Notes: generated by a model not told the origin, from the letters alone. A stretch of 64,000 bases of DNA from a bacterium (GCA_030427705.1 JAUIBR010000001.1:248001-312000), one strand, 5' to 3'. Positions 8,646-18,603 are shown, numbered from the stretch's first letter. Made by a program: numbers and translations.

Positions 8646-9167
8646 TTGGATCGCCGGACGTTTTTGAAAACCGCGGGGTTTGGCTCGGTCGCACTCTTCT
8701 TAGGAGGTGTGACCTACCGCGTTGGTGCGCTCTGGTGGGATCAGGCTCCGGCGCAAGGGTTCAAGCACTTGAGCCATCACGAAGCCACTGTTGTGCGCGC
8801 ACTCGCGGACGCGATGTTTCCGGGGGATTCGGGATTTCCCCCAATGCCGAACGGCGGGGAGCTTGGGCTAGACGCGTTCTTTGACCAGTACCTCGCTTCT
8901 GTCCCTGAGCTCACCGTCAAACTTCTGAAGGTCCTATTGCATGCGATCGACGATATGACGGTGGTGGCAGATTTTGGCCTGACGCGCTTTCACCGCCGGC
9001 CACAGGCCGAACGGATCGAGATCCTTCAGGCCTGGGACACCTCTTGGATCGGCGCACGTCGCGGCATGTTCCGATCGTTAAAGCTGATTCTGGGCATGGG
9101 ATACTGCGAACATCCAGAGGTCCTAGCTGCCGCAGGAATCACCTATAACTGCGGAGGGGAATCATGA
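8646..9167 (+). CDS. Tat-exported gluconate 2-dehydrogenase subunit 3-family protein
   Basis: 173 aa with a TTG start preceded by GAGGG. RRTFLKTAGFGSVALFLGG is a twin-arginine signal. The rest matches the small gamma subunit family of membrane sugar and alcohol dehydrogenases (HEATVVRALADAMFPGDSG...). The ATG of the GMC oxidoreductase gene overlaps its stop (ATGA), so the two chains form a complex. Known complexes also have a cytochrome c subunit; none is nearby. The small subunit helps the flavoprotein reach the periplasm and mature there. Confidence 0.85.
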   Translation: MDRRTFLKTAGFGSVALFLGGVTYRVGALWWDQAPAQGFKHLSHHEATVVRALADAMFPGDSGFPPMPNGGELGLDAFFDQYLASVPELTVKLLKVLLHAIDDMTVVADFGLTRFHRRPQAERIEILQAWDTSWIGARRGMFRSLKLILGMGYCEHPEVLAAAGITYNCGGES

Positions 9168-10699
9168 ACCCTCTTGATTACGGCGCCGCCGAATTTCTGG
9201 GAAAACAGATCCACACGGCCGAAACGTGGGGCGCCAAGGACATTAGCATCACATGCGATGCGGTGATTGTCGGAGCCGGTCCCGGTGGGCTCACTACCGC
9301 GGCGATACTGGCGGAACACGGACTTGATGTCGTTGTGCTTGAGGGCGGCAACTTCTGGCCCAAAGGCACCTTCAAACGTCAACAATCCTGGGCGTTGCGC
9401 AACTTGTATCAGGACGGTGGGACGCGCGTGATGCAGGGCGGAAACGCTTTCATCCCGGTCGCCAGCGGACGAGGTGTCGGCGGCGGTACGCTTGTAAACT
9501 CCGGCATTTCTTTCCGCGCACCAGACTGGGTGCTCGATCAGTGGTCGCGCGATTGGGGGTTAGATTACTCAGACCGCGACAAACTATTCGAGGAAGTCGA
9601 GGCCATGATCGGCGTTGAGTACACGAAGCCTGAGGTCGCCGGCGCCAACTCCGAAGTTGCGATGCGCGGCTTCCAGAAAATGGGCGTCAAACACAACTTC
9701 ATGCCCCGCAATACACCGGGATGCGTGGGCTGTGGCACGTGCCAGACGGGCTGCCCAAGCGGTGGAAAGGCGTCTGCGGACCTCAATTGGCTTCCACGTG
9801 CTTTGCGGAAAGGCGCACGAATACACGCGAACTGCCGTGTCGAGACCATCACAATGAAGGGTAATCGCGCCGTTGGAGTGAAGGGGACGCTGCGCGAGTT
9901 TGAGTCCAACAAAATCATCGGCTCCGTTGAAGTGAACGCAGACCGTGTCGTCTTGGCCGCCGGAGCTGTTAACACGGCGTTGTTGCTACTCGAGAACGAC
10001 CTGGCAAACTCGAGCGGGATGGTTGGAAAGAACCTCCACGTGCACCCCGGAAGTGGTGCAGTGGCCGTCATGGACGAGGAGATTCGCGTTTGGTCGGGAG
10101 CCACGCAGGGATACTTCGCCTACCATCCTGATGAGCGAAACATCCTCGCAGAGACGTTCTCGGCTCCCCCAGAAGCGTTCTTCACCCAAGTTGGTCGAAT
10201 CGGCCCCGCGAGTGCCGAGTTCCTTCGTGAGCTAAGGCGCATGGCCGCCTGTGGCTTCCTGGTTAAAGACGACACTAGTGGAACGATCACGCCCGTTAAA
10301 AACGGACCTCCGAACATTCAGTACACCGTCACCGATTCAGATTTGCGCAAATTCATCACCGGCATCGAGTTTGTGACCGAGATGTTCTTCGCCGCCGGCA
10401 GCCGCAAAGTTCGGCCACTGATCGCCGGCAAAAAGTTCTTCACCTCGTGGAACGAGGCCCGCCAGCATATCCGTGGTGCACGGGACGCCGCAGACCTGAT
10501 GATCTACTCAAGTCACCCCATGGGCACCTGCCGCATGGGCGACGACCCCAAACGTTGTGTGGTTAGGCCTGACGGCCGCACCCACGACCATGAAGGTCTC
10601 TACATCACCGACTCGAGCATCCACCCCACCGCTTTGGGTGTGAACCCGCAGATGACCATCATGGCGCACTCCCTCAAATTAGCTCCGCAGATCGCATAG
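9164..10699 (+). CDS. GMC-family FAD oxidoreductase with a Cys cluster
   Basis: 511 aa. A Rossmann FAD motif VIVGAGPGGLTTAAILAEHG lies at about residues 31-50, and the GMC C-terminal part has SSHPMGTCRMGDDPK and a final DSSIHPTALGVNPQMTIMAHS. Around residue 187 there is CVGCGTCQTGCPSGGK, a dense four-Cys motif seen in a subset of dehydrogenases and likely to bind an iron-sulfur cluster. It lacks its own signal peptide, which fits export by hitchhiking with the Tat subunit encoded by the overlapping gene. The substrate is unknown; sugar, alcohol or sterol are all possible. Confidence 0.9.
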   Translation: MNPLDYGAAEFLGKQIHTAETWGAKDISITCDAVIVGAGPGGLTTAAILAEHGLDVVVLEGGNFWPKGTFKRQQSWALRNLYQDGGTRVMQGGNAFIPVASGRGVGGGTLVNSGISFRAPDWVLDQWSRDWGLDYSDRDKLFEEVEAMIGVEYTKPEVAGANSEVAMRGFQKMGVKHNFMPRNTPGCVGCGTCQTGCPSGGKASADLNWLPRALRKGARIHANCRVETITMKGNRAVGVKGTLREFESNKIIGSVEVNADRVVLAAGAVNTALLLLENDLANSSGMVGKNLHVHPGSGAVAVMDEEIRVWSGATQGYFAYHPDERNILAETFSAPPEAFFTQVGRIGPASAEFLRELRRMAACGFLVKDDTSGTITPVKNGPPNIQYTVTDSDLRKFITGIEFVTEMFFAAGSRKVRPLIAGKKFFTSWNEARQHIRGARDAADLMIYSSHPMGTCRMGDDPKRCVVRPDGRTHDHEGLYITDSSIHPTALGVNPQMTIMAHSLKLAPQIA

Positions 10700-10701
10700 C
10701 T

Positions 10702-10806
10702 TCCGCGCTTTGCGCGGAGTTTTCTTTCGCGCGTTGCGCGAAGTTCTCTTTCGCTACGCGAGTTGTCTTTCGCCTGCGGCGAGTTTACTTTCGCCTTCGG
10801 CGAAGT
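10702..10806 (+). repeat. Five tandem mini-hairpins with three-base loops
   Basis: Five units follow the GMC stop, each a GC-rich stem with a 3-nt loop, then a GTTNNC-like linker. The stem-loops are CCGCGC-TTT-GCGCGG, CGCGC-GTT-GCGCG, CGC-TAC-GCG, CGCC-TGC-GGCG and CGCC-TTC-GGCG. Stem bases differ between units but stay paired. The first unit followed by GTTTTCTTT could act as an intrinsic terminator for the GMC gene. The array runs up to the likely start of the next gene. Confidence 0.8.
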
Positions 10807-11974
10807 GTTTGATGCGTTGGTGCAAAGCAACTTGACTGATTCTGCGAAACTTTCGGGGCGATTGAAACGTTTGCATCAATCTAGAGTTCGGGCCTTGGAG
10901 ACGCAGGCGGAACAGTCGCCGACAGGTGCTTTCGATGCTTTGTCGCCTTGGGAAGAGGCGGGATTTAGTGGCGAGCCTGCGGTTCGTGTTCGACTCGTGG
11001 ATGACGCACAAGCACATGGTTCGCGTGTCGTCGGTGAGTTTCGGGACCATGACACTTGGTTTCGGGTTGGAGACCAGCAGGCATTGCCTGCATCGCCTGA
11101 GCGCCCCGGATATCTGGATATCGAGACGGACGGCCTGCACAACGGTTGCATTTCATTCTGTATTGGGGTCGCCAAATGGGTCGACGGCGGGCTGGAGTGC
11201 ACGCAGATTGCGCTGCGCTCGCGCGATGACGAGGCCTATACCTTGGCGTTTCTGGCCGATTGGCTTGGCGATGTGGACGCATTGGTCACCTTCAACGGAC
11301 GCGCATTTGATGTTCCGCGACTACAAGCGAGGTTTCGAAGCCTGAAGTTGGAGGACCCGTTTGTCGCGTTGCCGCATGTCGACCTCATGCACGTCGCAAA
11401 AAAGATGGGCTATCAATCGCTGACGCTTAGCCAGTTTGAAGCTCGACTTGGTCTGCATCGAACGGGCGATGTGCCAGGTAGCGAGGCTCCGAAACGGTGG
11501 GCGCAATACCTCAAGACAAAGCACCCAGCTGGCTTGTTGCCGCTGTTCGAACACAACCATCTGGACGTCGTCTCACTGGCAGCGCTAGCCGCAAAACTTG
11601 ATGTTCTTCCGGAGCCAGAACCGCCAGAGCCACCGTCGCAACCCGAACCCGAAGCACCAAAAACCGAGCTCACCAAGAAGCTCCAACAGACCTATCGATT
11701 GCGAAACACCGGCTCATCGAAGGTGCGACGAACCCCGCCAACCGAATCAAACACAAATACTGGACCTTCGCTGGTCCAAATGCGTCGGCAGGTCGAAGAG
11801 TTACAAAGCCAAGGCAAACAGGAAGCAGCACTGCTGGTCCTGCATGAAATATTGGCACTTGCTCCGACGTATAACTACGCGTTGGTTGAGCTCGAAAGCC
11901 ACTATCGAAAGAGCGGCAGGGATGACCTCGCCACTGCTTTCAAGAGGCGTTTGGCCGACCTGGAGCCCTTTTGA
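10805..11974 (+). CDS. YprB-type RNase H-like (DEDD) exonuclease with C-terminal TPR-like region
   Basis: About 389 aa from a GTG at 10805; the frame is open to a TTG at 10763, but that part is made of the hairpin repeats and no ribosome site decides the start. YLDIETDGL (about residues 102-110) is exonuclease motif I. FNGRAFDVPRL and HNHLDVVSL give motifs II and III of the YprB/RNase H-like family. A Pro/Glu-rich linker (about 265-290) leads to a TPR-like C-terminus (QEAALLVLHEILALAPTYNYALVELESHY). Substrate unknown; in Firmicutes relatives lie by helicase genes. No operon partner is seen. Confidence 0.85.
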   Translation: MFDALVQSNLTDSAKLSGRLKRLHQSRVRALETQAEQSPTGAFDALSPWEEAGFSGEPAVRVRLVDDAQAHGSRVVGEFRDHDTWFRVGDQQALPASPERPGYLDIETDGLHNGCISFCIGVAKWVDGGLECTQIALRSRDDEAYTLAFLADWLGDVDALVTFNGRAFDVPRLQARFRSLKLEDPFVALPHVDLMHVAKKMGYQSLTLSQFEARLGLHRTGDVPGSEAPKRWAQYLKTKHPAGLLPLFEHNHLDVVSLAALAAKLDVLPEPEPPEPPSQPEPEAPKTELTKKLQQTYRLRNTGSSKVRRTPPTESNTNTGPSLVQMRRQVEELQSQGKQEAALLVLHEILALAPTYNYALVELESHYRKSGRDDLATAFKRRLADLEPF

Positions 11975-12224
11975 ACTGCTGAATGCTGGCGAACCGCGGA
12001 CGTGACCCGACTTGGGCAGCGGAAGGTCCGCAGATATACTCAGATTCAACACAGAGTTCACAGATTTTCAAAATGGCGTGGACTTTGGCGAAGCATAAAC
12101 CCTTTCCTAAACCGTCTGCGAAATTCTGTGCCTAATCCGTGCCTATCTGTGGACCTTAGAACCTCGGTGCAACGCAGCTGGGAGTTTCGCATCTAAGTTG
12201 TGTTGGGTTTCGAAGACACGTTTT

Positions 12225-13388
12225 ATGCAAGACAAGTCAATAGTTGTTGAATCCAAAGGTGGCGTATCTGAAGTAGATGCTGAGGCTTGGGACCGACTTG
12301 TTGGGGACGGCACACCATTTCTGGAACACGCGTTTCTAAAAGCGCTCGAAGACACGGATTGCGTTGGCGAACGCACGGGTTGGTTTCCAATCATCCTGAC
12401 AGCAACGCAAGACGAGCGACTCATCGGCGCCGTGCCGATGTATATCAAGACGCACAGCCGTGGCGAGTTTGTCTTTGACTGGAGTTGGGCAGACGCGGCG
12501 CAACGCGCGGGTTTGCCATACTATCCCAAAGCGGTGGTTGCGGTGCCCTTCACGCCGGTGACTGGCGTGCGCCTCCTCATCGATCCCGCGTTTCCTGACC
12601 CTGGCGAACTTCGTTTGGCGCTGGTGCGAGCGGCCATCAACGTCGCAAACCAGATTGGGCTGTCATCGGTCCACTTTAACTTCATCCTTGAAGACGAAGT
12701 GCCGGTGTTCGAAGAGCTCGATATACCTGTGCGTGCGGGCATTCAGTATCATTGGTCGAACCCCAGCGGAGAAGGCCGATACAAGACCTTCGAAGACTAT
12801 CTGGCTCGCCTGAAATCCAAGAAGCGCAGCAATGTTAGACGCGAACGCCGACGGCTCGCAGAATCTGGTGTCAACACAACCATCTACACCGGCGACCAGA
12901 TTGGCGAAGCGCGCATGCACCGCATGTATAAATACTACGTAAGTACCGTGCGGAAGTTCTTTTGGGGGCACCAGTACTTGAACGAAGCGTTCTTCATGCA
13001 ACTCTGGGACACGTTCAAGGACCGTCTGCATGTGTCCGTCGCGGACCAAAACGGCCGAGAATACGCCGGTGCGTTCAACCTGCAGAAAGGCGACCGGCTG
13101 TATGGACGCTACTGGGGTTGCACCAAGGAGATTGAGTTCACGCACTTTGAGGTGTGCATGTACTCGTCGATTGAGTGGTGCATCGCTAACGGCGTTGATT
13201 TCTTTGAGCCTGGAGCCGGTGGCGAACACAAGTTCGCACGCGGATTTGAGGCGACAAAAACGTATAGCGCTCACTATATCGCAGAGCCCGCCCTAGAGGA
13301 TGCTATCCGCCAATTTGTTGAGCATGAGCATGGGACGGTGGACCGTCACGTCGATATCTTGAATGAACGCGGGGCGTTCAAAGGCTAG
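12225..13388 (+). CDS. FemAB-like peptidogalycan/GNAT acyltransferase (COG3146 type)
   Basis: 387 aa from ATG 12225; nine more codons are open upstream but begin at a weak start. The family core is clear: WDRLVGDGTPFLEHAFLKALE near the N-terminus, KKRSNVRRERRRL in the middle, and FEPGAGGEHKFARGFEATKTYSAHYI near the end. These are typical of COG3146 proteins, which adopt a double GNAT fold and are predicted, not shown, to acylate amines. The stop overlaps the convergent beta-barrel gene by four bases. The 250 bp upstream hold no gene I can see. Confidence 0.85.
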   Translation: MQDKSIVVESKGGVSEVDAEAWDRLVGDGTPFLEHAFLKALEDTDCVGERTGWFPIILTATQDERLIGAVPMYIKTHSRGEFVFDWSWADAAQRAGLPYYPKAVVAVPFTPVTGVRLLIDPAFPDPGELRLALVRAAINVANQIGLSSVHFNFILEDEVPVFEELDIPVRAGIQYHWSNPSGEGRYKTFEDYLARLKSKKRSNVRRERRRLAESGVNTTIYTGDQIGEARMHRMYKYYVSTVRKFFWGHQYLNEAFFMQLWDTFKDRLHVSVADQNGREYAGAFNLQKGDRLYGRYWGCTKEIEFTHFEVCMYSSIEWCIANGVDFFEPGAGGEHKFARGFEATKTYSAHYIAEPALEDAIRQFVEHEHGTVDRHVDILNERGAFKG

Positions 13389-14713
13389 AGCCGGTAGCCA
13401 ACCAACACACGCACAGTGTGCATTGTATCTGAAGATGTCAGGGGATCTGCGACGACAACGGGTTCTTCATATTCGACGCCGAGCAGCGTCAGGTCGTACG
13501 CCAAGCCCAGATCGATTGAATCCGTGATGAGGAACGACAGCCCTGCATTGGCCTCGAAGCCAAGCGAGAAGCCCGCATCGCCGAATGCGCCGTCTGAGTT
13601 CAAGATACTGAACGTTGGGAGGACGCCACCACCCGCGCCGACCGCAAGGCGACCGGCAACGTAGCTGCCATAGAGACCTGCGCGCGCAGCGATGTAGCGG
13701 TTACCCGTATAGAATCGGTTCTTCTCGATCGTGATGCTGGATGCTTCGGCTCCACCATAGACATCCAAGATGAATGAATCGCCGAACACTTTGATGTATT
13801 TGAGTTCAAGCCCGAGTCGCGCGTAATCGCTCGCGAACTCGTCGGCCTCATCGAACACCGTTGTGAACGGTGCATAGCCGCCAAACAAGGTGGCTCCAAT
13901 CGCTGCATCTCCATCACCGAGTGTCGCGAAGATCGTGTCGACCTTGACCCAAACGCCAACAAATGGACTGCTGTGGTCAAGTTGGAAACCTTCGTCTGCT
14001 TCGGCGTCAGCACTCTCCATTGTGAAGGAGCGACTTCCGAGCAGAGCTCCGAATCCGAGACTGAAGCCAGTGTCCAAAGCGCTGTCACTACGTTTGTTCG
14101 CAACCGCTTTGTCCTTCAGCGACATTTCCTCGTCTTCTTCTTCCTCTTCTTCCTCTTCCTCATTGTCAGCGACTTCTTCTTCTTCCTCTTCCTCTTCAAC
14201 GGCATCCCAGCCGCCATTATCGCGGAAGTCCTTCACTAACGGCACAACGGAGCCAAAGGCCTCACCGAGCACCTTCTTGGCATCATCCTTTTTGATGCGG
14301 CCTTTCTTGATGTTTCGACGTACATCGGCGGCTTCTTTCCCGTTGGGTCCGATGACCACCATCTGCGCCTTCCGTCCTTTCGAAAAGACGTCAAGCAAGA
14401 GGATCGCCTCCGCATCGATGTCTTTCATGATCGCGCGGAACTTCTTTGCACTTCGGTCGCGAGTCTTGCCTTTTCGGAGGTCAGCTTCGTCGAGACCCTC
14501 TTCGTCTGCGCGGTCCAAGAACTTCTTCGATGAACGCGTTTGGATGTCATCACTGGCATCCAGAAGGCCATCAAAAGTTTTGTAGACTCGCTGACCGCCC
14601 TTTTTGGAGACGTCGACAAGGACGACTTTCAACGGGTCTTGAGCGAAAGCAGAAGGGGCGCACAACAGCGTCACAGCCACAAAAGCAGCGACCAAGAGGA
14701 CAAAACGTCTCAT
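13385..14713 (-). CDS. Exported protein with acidic linker and probable C-terminal beta-barrel
   Basis: 442 aa. Signal peptide with cleavage likely after AFA at residue 24. Residues about 25-170 form a soluble alpha/beta domain (VVLVDVSKKGGQRVYKTFDGLL) that I cannot name. Residues about 171-195 are nearly all Glu/Asp. From about 210 there are alternating strands rich in Gly and aromatic residues, ending in VRVLVGYRL, a barrel-type C-terminus. So it probably sits in the outer membrane with its N-terminal domain in the periplasm. Monocistronic on the minus strand; its 176-bp upstream gap likely holds the promoter. Confidence 0.7.
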   Translation of the reverse strand: MRRFVLLVAAFVAVTLLCAPSAFAQDPLKVVLVDVSKKGGQRVYKTFDGLLDASDDIQTRSSKKFLDRADEEGLDEADLRKGKTRDRSAKKFRAIMKDIDAEAILLLDVFSKGRKAQMVVIGPNGKEAADVRRNIKKGRIKKDDAKKVLGEAFGSVVPLVKDFRDNGGWDAVEEEEEEEEVADNEEEEEEEEEDEEMSLKDKAVANKRSDSALDTGFSLGFGALLGSRSFTMESADAEADEGFQLDHSSPFVGVWVKVDTIFATLGDGDAAIGATLFGGYAPFTTVFDEADEFASDYARLGLELKYIKVFGDSFILDVYGGAEASSITIEKNRFYTGNRYIAARAGLYGSYVAGRLAVGAGGGVLPTFSILNSDGAFGDAGFSLGFEANAGLSFLITDSIDLGLAYDLTLLGVEYEEPVVVADPLTSSDTMHTVRVLVGYRL

Positions 14714-14889
14714 GATACGAATCTTTTTTGGAGAGGCGGAAAATACATCGGACCTAGATGATCCAGTGGTGGGCCTTTTTAGTCAAGAAAGGGTTCCTAA
14801 GGACCTAAGGAAACAAGACCCTAAGATCCTACCGAAGATTCGGTGGATCTCGTTTTCGGGTCGTTTCGCTAAACCCCTGTGGTCATCGT

Positions 14890-16221
14890 CTAGGATAGAT
14901 TCTCAAGTGGTCCGGTGGAGTCGTCGCCGAATTGAGCGACAGATACACCCATCGAAGCCAACATCGAGATGAAGAGGTTCGCAACAGGGCGCTCGGTGCC
15001 GTAGACCACGTGTCGTCCAGTATTGAAGGCTCCGTTTCCACCCCCAGCCAGGATGATTGGCATATCGTCGTGGTTGTGACGGTTGCCGTCGGAGATCTCG
15101 GACGAGAAGAAGATCGCGCAGCTATCGAGCAGTGGTCGATTCTCTGCGTCTGTGGTCGCCTTAAGCTGCTCAAGCAGATACGCGAACTGCTCGATCTCCC
15201 AGCGATTGATGATCTTGAGCTTGTCGTAGTTCTCCTGCAACGACTGGTGGTGCGAGATATTGTGGTGCCCCTCGCTGATCCCCAGGAAGTCATAGACTCG
15301 CCCGCTTCCTGCATTCGAAAGCATGAACGATGTAATGCGCGTGATATCGCATTGGAACGAGAGCACCATCAGGTCACTCATGACCTGGGCCTTCTCGGTC
15401 ACGTTGTAGCTTGAGCCAGGGCGGTCAGGAATCCCGCAAAGTGTTGCGTCATCCAGATTTGAGATTCGCATCTCAAGCTGGCGCACACCTTCCATGTACT
15501 CTTCGAGCTTCGCCTTGTCCTTCGCCCCCAGCTTAGCTGAAAGCTTGTTCGCGTCTTCCAACGCATAGTCCAAGATCGACTTGTTGTAGAGCTTGCGCTT
15601 TTCTTTTTCCTCCACGCTGGCCTGCGGATCGAGACCGGCGAAGAAGCGGTCAAAGACGACCTGAGGATCCACCGTTTTGGGAAGCGGCGTCTGTGGTCCA
15701 GCCCACGAGATATTGCGTGCATAAGCACAGGAGTAACCAGAATCACAGCCACCGGTGGAGCCGCCACCGTCCATGCCCAACTGCACAGAAGGGAACGATG
15801 TCGCCGAACCGATCTCGTTCGCTGCGACCTGGTCCACCGAGATATCGTTGCGGATATCCGAACCTTCGGTCTTGAAGACGTGGGTTGCGGTGATGAAGGA
15901 ACCCGTTCCCGCGGCGTGGTCACCAGGACCATCCGGGCGCGCCGGACGGTTAGCCAACCCGGTTAACACCAAAATGTCGTCTTGGACGTTGGCCAAAGGT
16001 GCCAGGGTCTCGCTGAGCGTGAACCCCGCGCCTGCATTGGCTGGCGTGAACGATGGCATGTGCATGCCATTCGGAACGTAATAGCAGAGCATCCGAGTGG
16101 GCGAGTCGGCTTGCGCAAATGCGCTGCTACCGAACGGAGTCATCGCCTCAAGCAATGGGAGGGCAATCGTTGCCCCAGCGCCGCCTAGAAATGCACGTCG
16201 ACTAAGCTGAAAGCGTTTCAT
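14890..16221 (-). CDS. DUF1552 domain protein, Tat-exported
   Basis: 443 aa. SRRAFLGGAGATIALPLLEA is a twin-arginine signal, with cleavage likely after AFAQA. The body matches DUF1552 throughout: YVPNGMHMPSFTP, VLTGLANRPARPDGPGDHAAGTGSF and SYSCAYARNISWAGPQTPLPKTVDPQVVFDRFF, to a final SGRVYDFLGISEGHHNISHH region that recalls alkaline-phosphatase-like folds. The function is unknown. It lies two bases after the DUF1592 gene, the usual partner in planctomycetes and myxobacteria. The two are one transcription unit. Confidence 0.92.
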   Translation of the reverse strand: MKRFQLSRRAFLGGAGATIALPLLEAMTPFGSSAFAQADSPTRMLCYYVPNGMHMPSFTPANAGAGFTLSETLAPLANVQDDILVLTGLANRPARPDGPGDHAAGTGSFITATHVFKTEGSDIRNDISVDQVAANEIGSATSFPSVQLGMDGGGSTGGCDSGYSCAYARNISWAGPQTPLPKTVDPQVVFDRFFAGLDPQASVEEKEKRKLYNKSILDYALEDANKLSAKLGAKDKAKLEEYMEGVRQLEMRISNLDDATLCGIPDRPGSSYNVTEKAQVMSDLMVLSFQCDITRITSFMLSNAGSGRVYDFLGISEGHHNISHHQSLQENYDKLKIINRWEIEQFAYLLEQLKATTDAENRPLLDSCAIFFSSEISDGNRHNHDDMPIILAGGGNGAFNTGRHVVYGTERPVANLFISMLASMGVSVAQFGDDSTGPLENLS

Positions 16222-16223
16222 AT

Positions 16224-18347
16224 CTACTCCTCACTCCCTTGAAGCGTGCCACCGCGTCGCATGCGGAAGGACTTGCTCATTACAATCGATTCAATCAAGT
16301 CACGGAAACGGTGACCTTCGGATTCGGTTTCGGTGATGACGTGCTCAATGAATGGCTCGTCATAGTCTTTCATGCCGCGCCCAAGCGCAAACGTTGCAAT
16401 CTTCTCGGTTGCGCAGTGTGGTAGTCGTTGATGATTCGCCAAAACCTCGGCCAGTTCGGTCGGTCCGCTGAACTGCAGCTCGCCCGGAAGCTCGCCCGCT
16501 GGGTCGATGGGAAGACCATTGTCCGTATCACGCCACGATCCATCGGCTGCATAGTTCTCCATGCCGAGCCCAATCGGGTCCATCATGTAGTGGCATGCTG
16601 CACAGGTTGGATTTTCAGCGTGCTCAACCAAGCGCTCACGCATCGTCTTCGGCTCGTCATTGCCGTTCGGGTCGGCAGCAGGCAGTCCCTCGACGCCAGG
16701 TGGCGGTGCAGGTGGCTCATCACAGAGCAGGTTCGATAGAACCCATTCGCCCCGCTTAACGGGCGAGGTGAGTGTTGGGTGCGAAGTTGCGACCAAAAGC
16801 CCACCATGACCAATGATGCCGCGGCGAGACTCGTCTTGCCAGGTGTGCATCGTGTAGTCATCACCGGTGATTCCTTGAACGCCGTAGTGCTGCGCAACTC
16901 GGGCGTTCAGGAAGGTGTAGTCTGCGTTCACCAAGTCAGCGAGCGGAGCGTTGCTATTGATGAGGTGCGAGACGAATGCCCGCGTCTCGCCGCGCAGCGC
17001 CTGCTTGAGCTCTTCATCAAACTCGGGGAATTGCTCGTAGTCTGGCGTCGCGGTCAACACGCGGTCGATGTACAGCCACTGCGTCGCCATCGTATCGATG
17101 AGCGCAATGGACTTCGGATCGTCCAGCATGCGTTGGATTTGTTGCCGGAGGACTTCGTCGTCCTGAAGGCGTCCTTCGTCGGCCAACTGCGCAAGTTCCG
17201 CATCCGGCATCGAGCTCCAGAGGAAGTACGAAAGGCGCGTCGCCAACTCGTGATCGGTGAGGTTGCGTGGTGTCGCGTTGTTGTTGTCCGGGTCGACCTC
17301 AACTCGGAAAATGAAGTTTGGCGACACCAAGATGGCACGGAGCGCCAGTTTGATACCGGTTTCGAAGTCGTCACCTTCGCCCAATGCGAGGGTAACGAAC
17401 TGCACCAATCGCGAGACTTCATCTTCCAAAAGCGGCCGACGCCATGCCTTCCGGCCGAAGTTGGCGATAACCTCGGTTGCACATGGTTCAGCGCCTGTGG
17501 CAGCCGGGTCACACGTGATGATCTGGTCGCGCATCGGGGTCGATGGCGCCGCAACATTCAGTGGGCCTTCAATCTCGAACCAGTCAACGTACAGATTTCG
17601 GTCTGCGTTGTTGGGTTCGTCATAGAAGTCGTTGAGGAACGCAACGGCAACCGCTTGGCCGCCTTCGTTGATGGTCGCCGTGACCTCAAAGACTCCAGGT
17701 GCAGTGTTCGTTTGGCTAACCGTGAAGGTGTCCAAGGTCTGGCCGTTCACCGTGACAGCCATCTGTGCATCGTCAGGTCCAGCCTGCGATTGGTAAGCAC
17801 GAACGGTGATTTTGTACTCAGCTGTGACTGGGAATTGATGAACTGTGGTCACCTCACCCGCTGAATAGATATTCCAGAATCCGTTGCTCGCCGCACCGGT
17901 GGTCTGCGTGACATCTTCCGCTTCATAGCGGTCGATTGCGCCTTCCACAGCGGTTGCGCCGATAGCCGTCTCTACCAACTGTTCAGCCGCCATGTGGTAG
18001 GCTTCGAGGTGGGATGGGCTAATCGAGAGCACATCGGCGATATTGTTGTATCCGTAGCCGAAGTCGTCTTCTGGGAAGACATCAGCGGGGCGAGAGTTAT
18101 CACCCAAAAGGTCACGGATCGTGTTGTTGTATTCGGTACGATTCAAGCGGTGAAGCGTGACTCGACCAGGGTCGATCTCGCCAGGCGCAGGCGCATTATT
18201 GGTGTCCTGATTGTTCGACGGATCGTCGACATTCGGCCAGCCTTTGCTGTTGCTATCACCGTCAGGCCCCGAGAAGCCTAACTCCCCTGCACAGCCCGTC
18301 ATCAGGGCTAGTGCGGAAGCAGCGATAAGAAGTCGTGTATTCATCAA
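16224..18347 (-). CDS. DUF1592/DUF1588/DUF1587-type lipoprotein with carbohydrate-binding-like insert
   Basis: 707 aa. Lipobox LMTGC at about residue 19, then a short Asn/Asp linker. The domain order is DUF1587 (VTLHRLNRTEYNNTIRDLLGDN), an insert like a xylan-binding CBM (YEAEDVTQTTG...GQTLDTFTV), DUF1595, DUF1592 (LSYFLWSSMPDAELAQLADEGRL), DUF1588 (HPTLTSPVKRGEWVLSNLLCDEPP, CAACHYMMDPIGLGMENY) and DUF1585. The CAACH motif could bind a c-type heme or metal. Followed at two bases by DUF1552. The pair is widespread in Planctomycetes and Myxococcota; its role is not known. Confidence 0.92.
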   Translation of the reverse strand: MMNTRLLIAASALALMTGCAGELGFSGPDGDSNSKGWPNVDDPSNNQDTNNAPAPGEIDPGRVTLHRLNRTEYNNTIRDLLGDNSRPADVFPEDDFGYGYNNIADVLSISPSHLEAYHMAAEQLVETAIGATAVEGAIDRYEAEDVTQTTGAASNGFWNIYSAGEVTTVHQFPVTAEYKITVRAYQSQAGPDDAQMAVTVNGQTLDTFTVSQTNTAPGVFEVTATINEGGQAVAVAFLNDFYDEPNNADRNLYVDWFEIEGPLNVAAPSTPMRDQIITCDPAATGAEPCATEVIANFGRKAWRRPLLEDEVSRLVQFVTLALGEGDDFETGIKLALRAILVSPNFIFRVEVDPDNNNATPRNLTDHELATRLSYFLWSSMPDAELAQLADEGRLQDDEVLRQQIQRMLDDPKSIALIDTMATQWLYIDRVLTATPDYEQFPEFDEELKQALRGETRAFVSHLINSNAPLADLVNADYTFLNARVAQHYGVQGITGDDYTMHTWQDESRRGIIGHGGLLVATSHPTLTSPVKRGEWVLSNLLCDEPPAPPPGVEGLPAADPNGNDEPKTMRERLVEHAENPTCAACHYMMDPIGLGMENYAADGSWRDTDNGLPIDPAGELPGELQFSGPTELAEVLANHQRLPHCATEKIATFALGRGMKDYDEPFIEHVITETESEGHRFRDLIESIVMSKSFRMRRGGTLQGSEE

Positions 18348-18603
18348 AGTCTCGTTAGGTTGGTGTCAACCGGTAGCGCCGTTTCTGTACGCAAGAATCG
18401 ATCCTAAATGATCGGAAAATCGCATAGTTACTGGATCACGTAGTGTTTGCGTAGATTAACACATACGACTTATTAAATCTGTAGGAATATGTAGGAAGAA
18501 GTGCGGCGATCAAACCACAGATTTTGTGGTCTGGTGGCCACAGTGAACGTGCTCAACAGGTGTTTTCTGCTACACTGCCGCCAAACACCATTTAGGTCAT
18601 GAG

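Noticed and set aside
16779-17864. 361-aa plus-strand ORF
   Set aside because: Antisense to the DUF1592 gene, which has full family motifs; the ORF has none.
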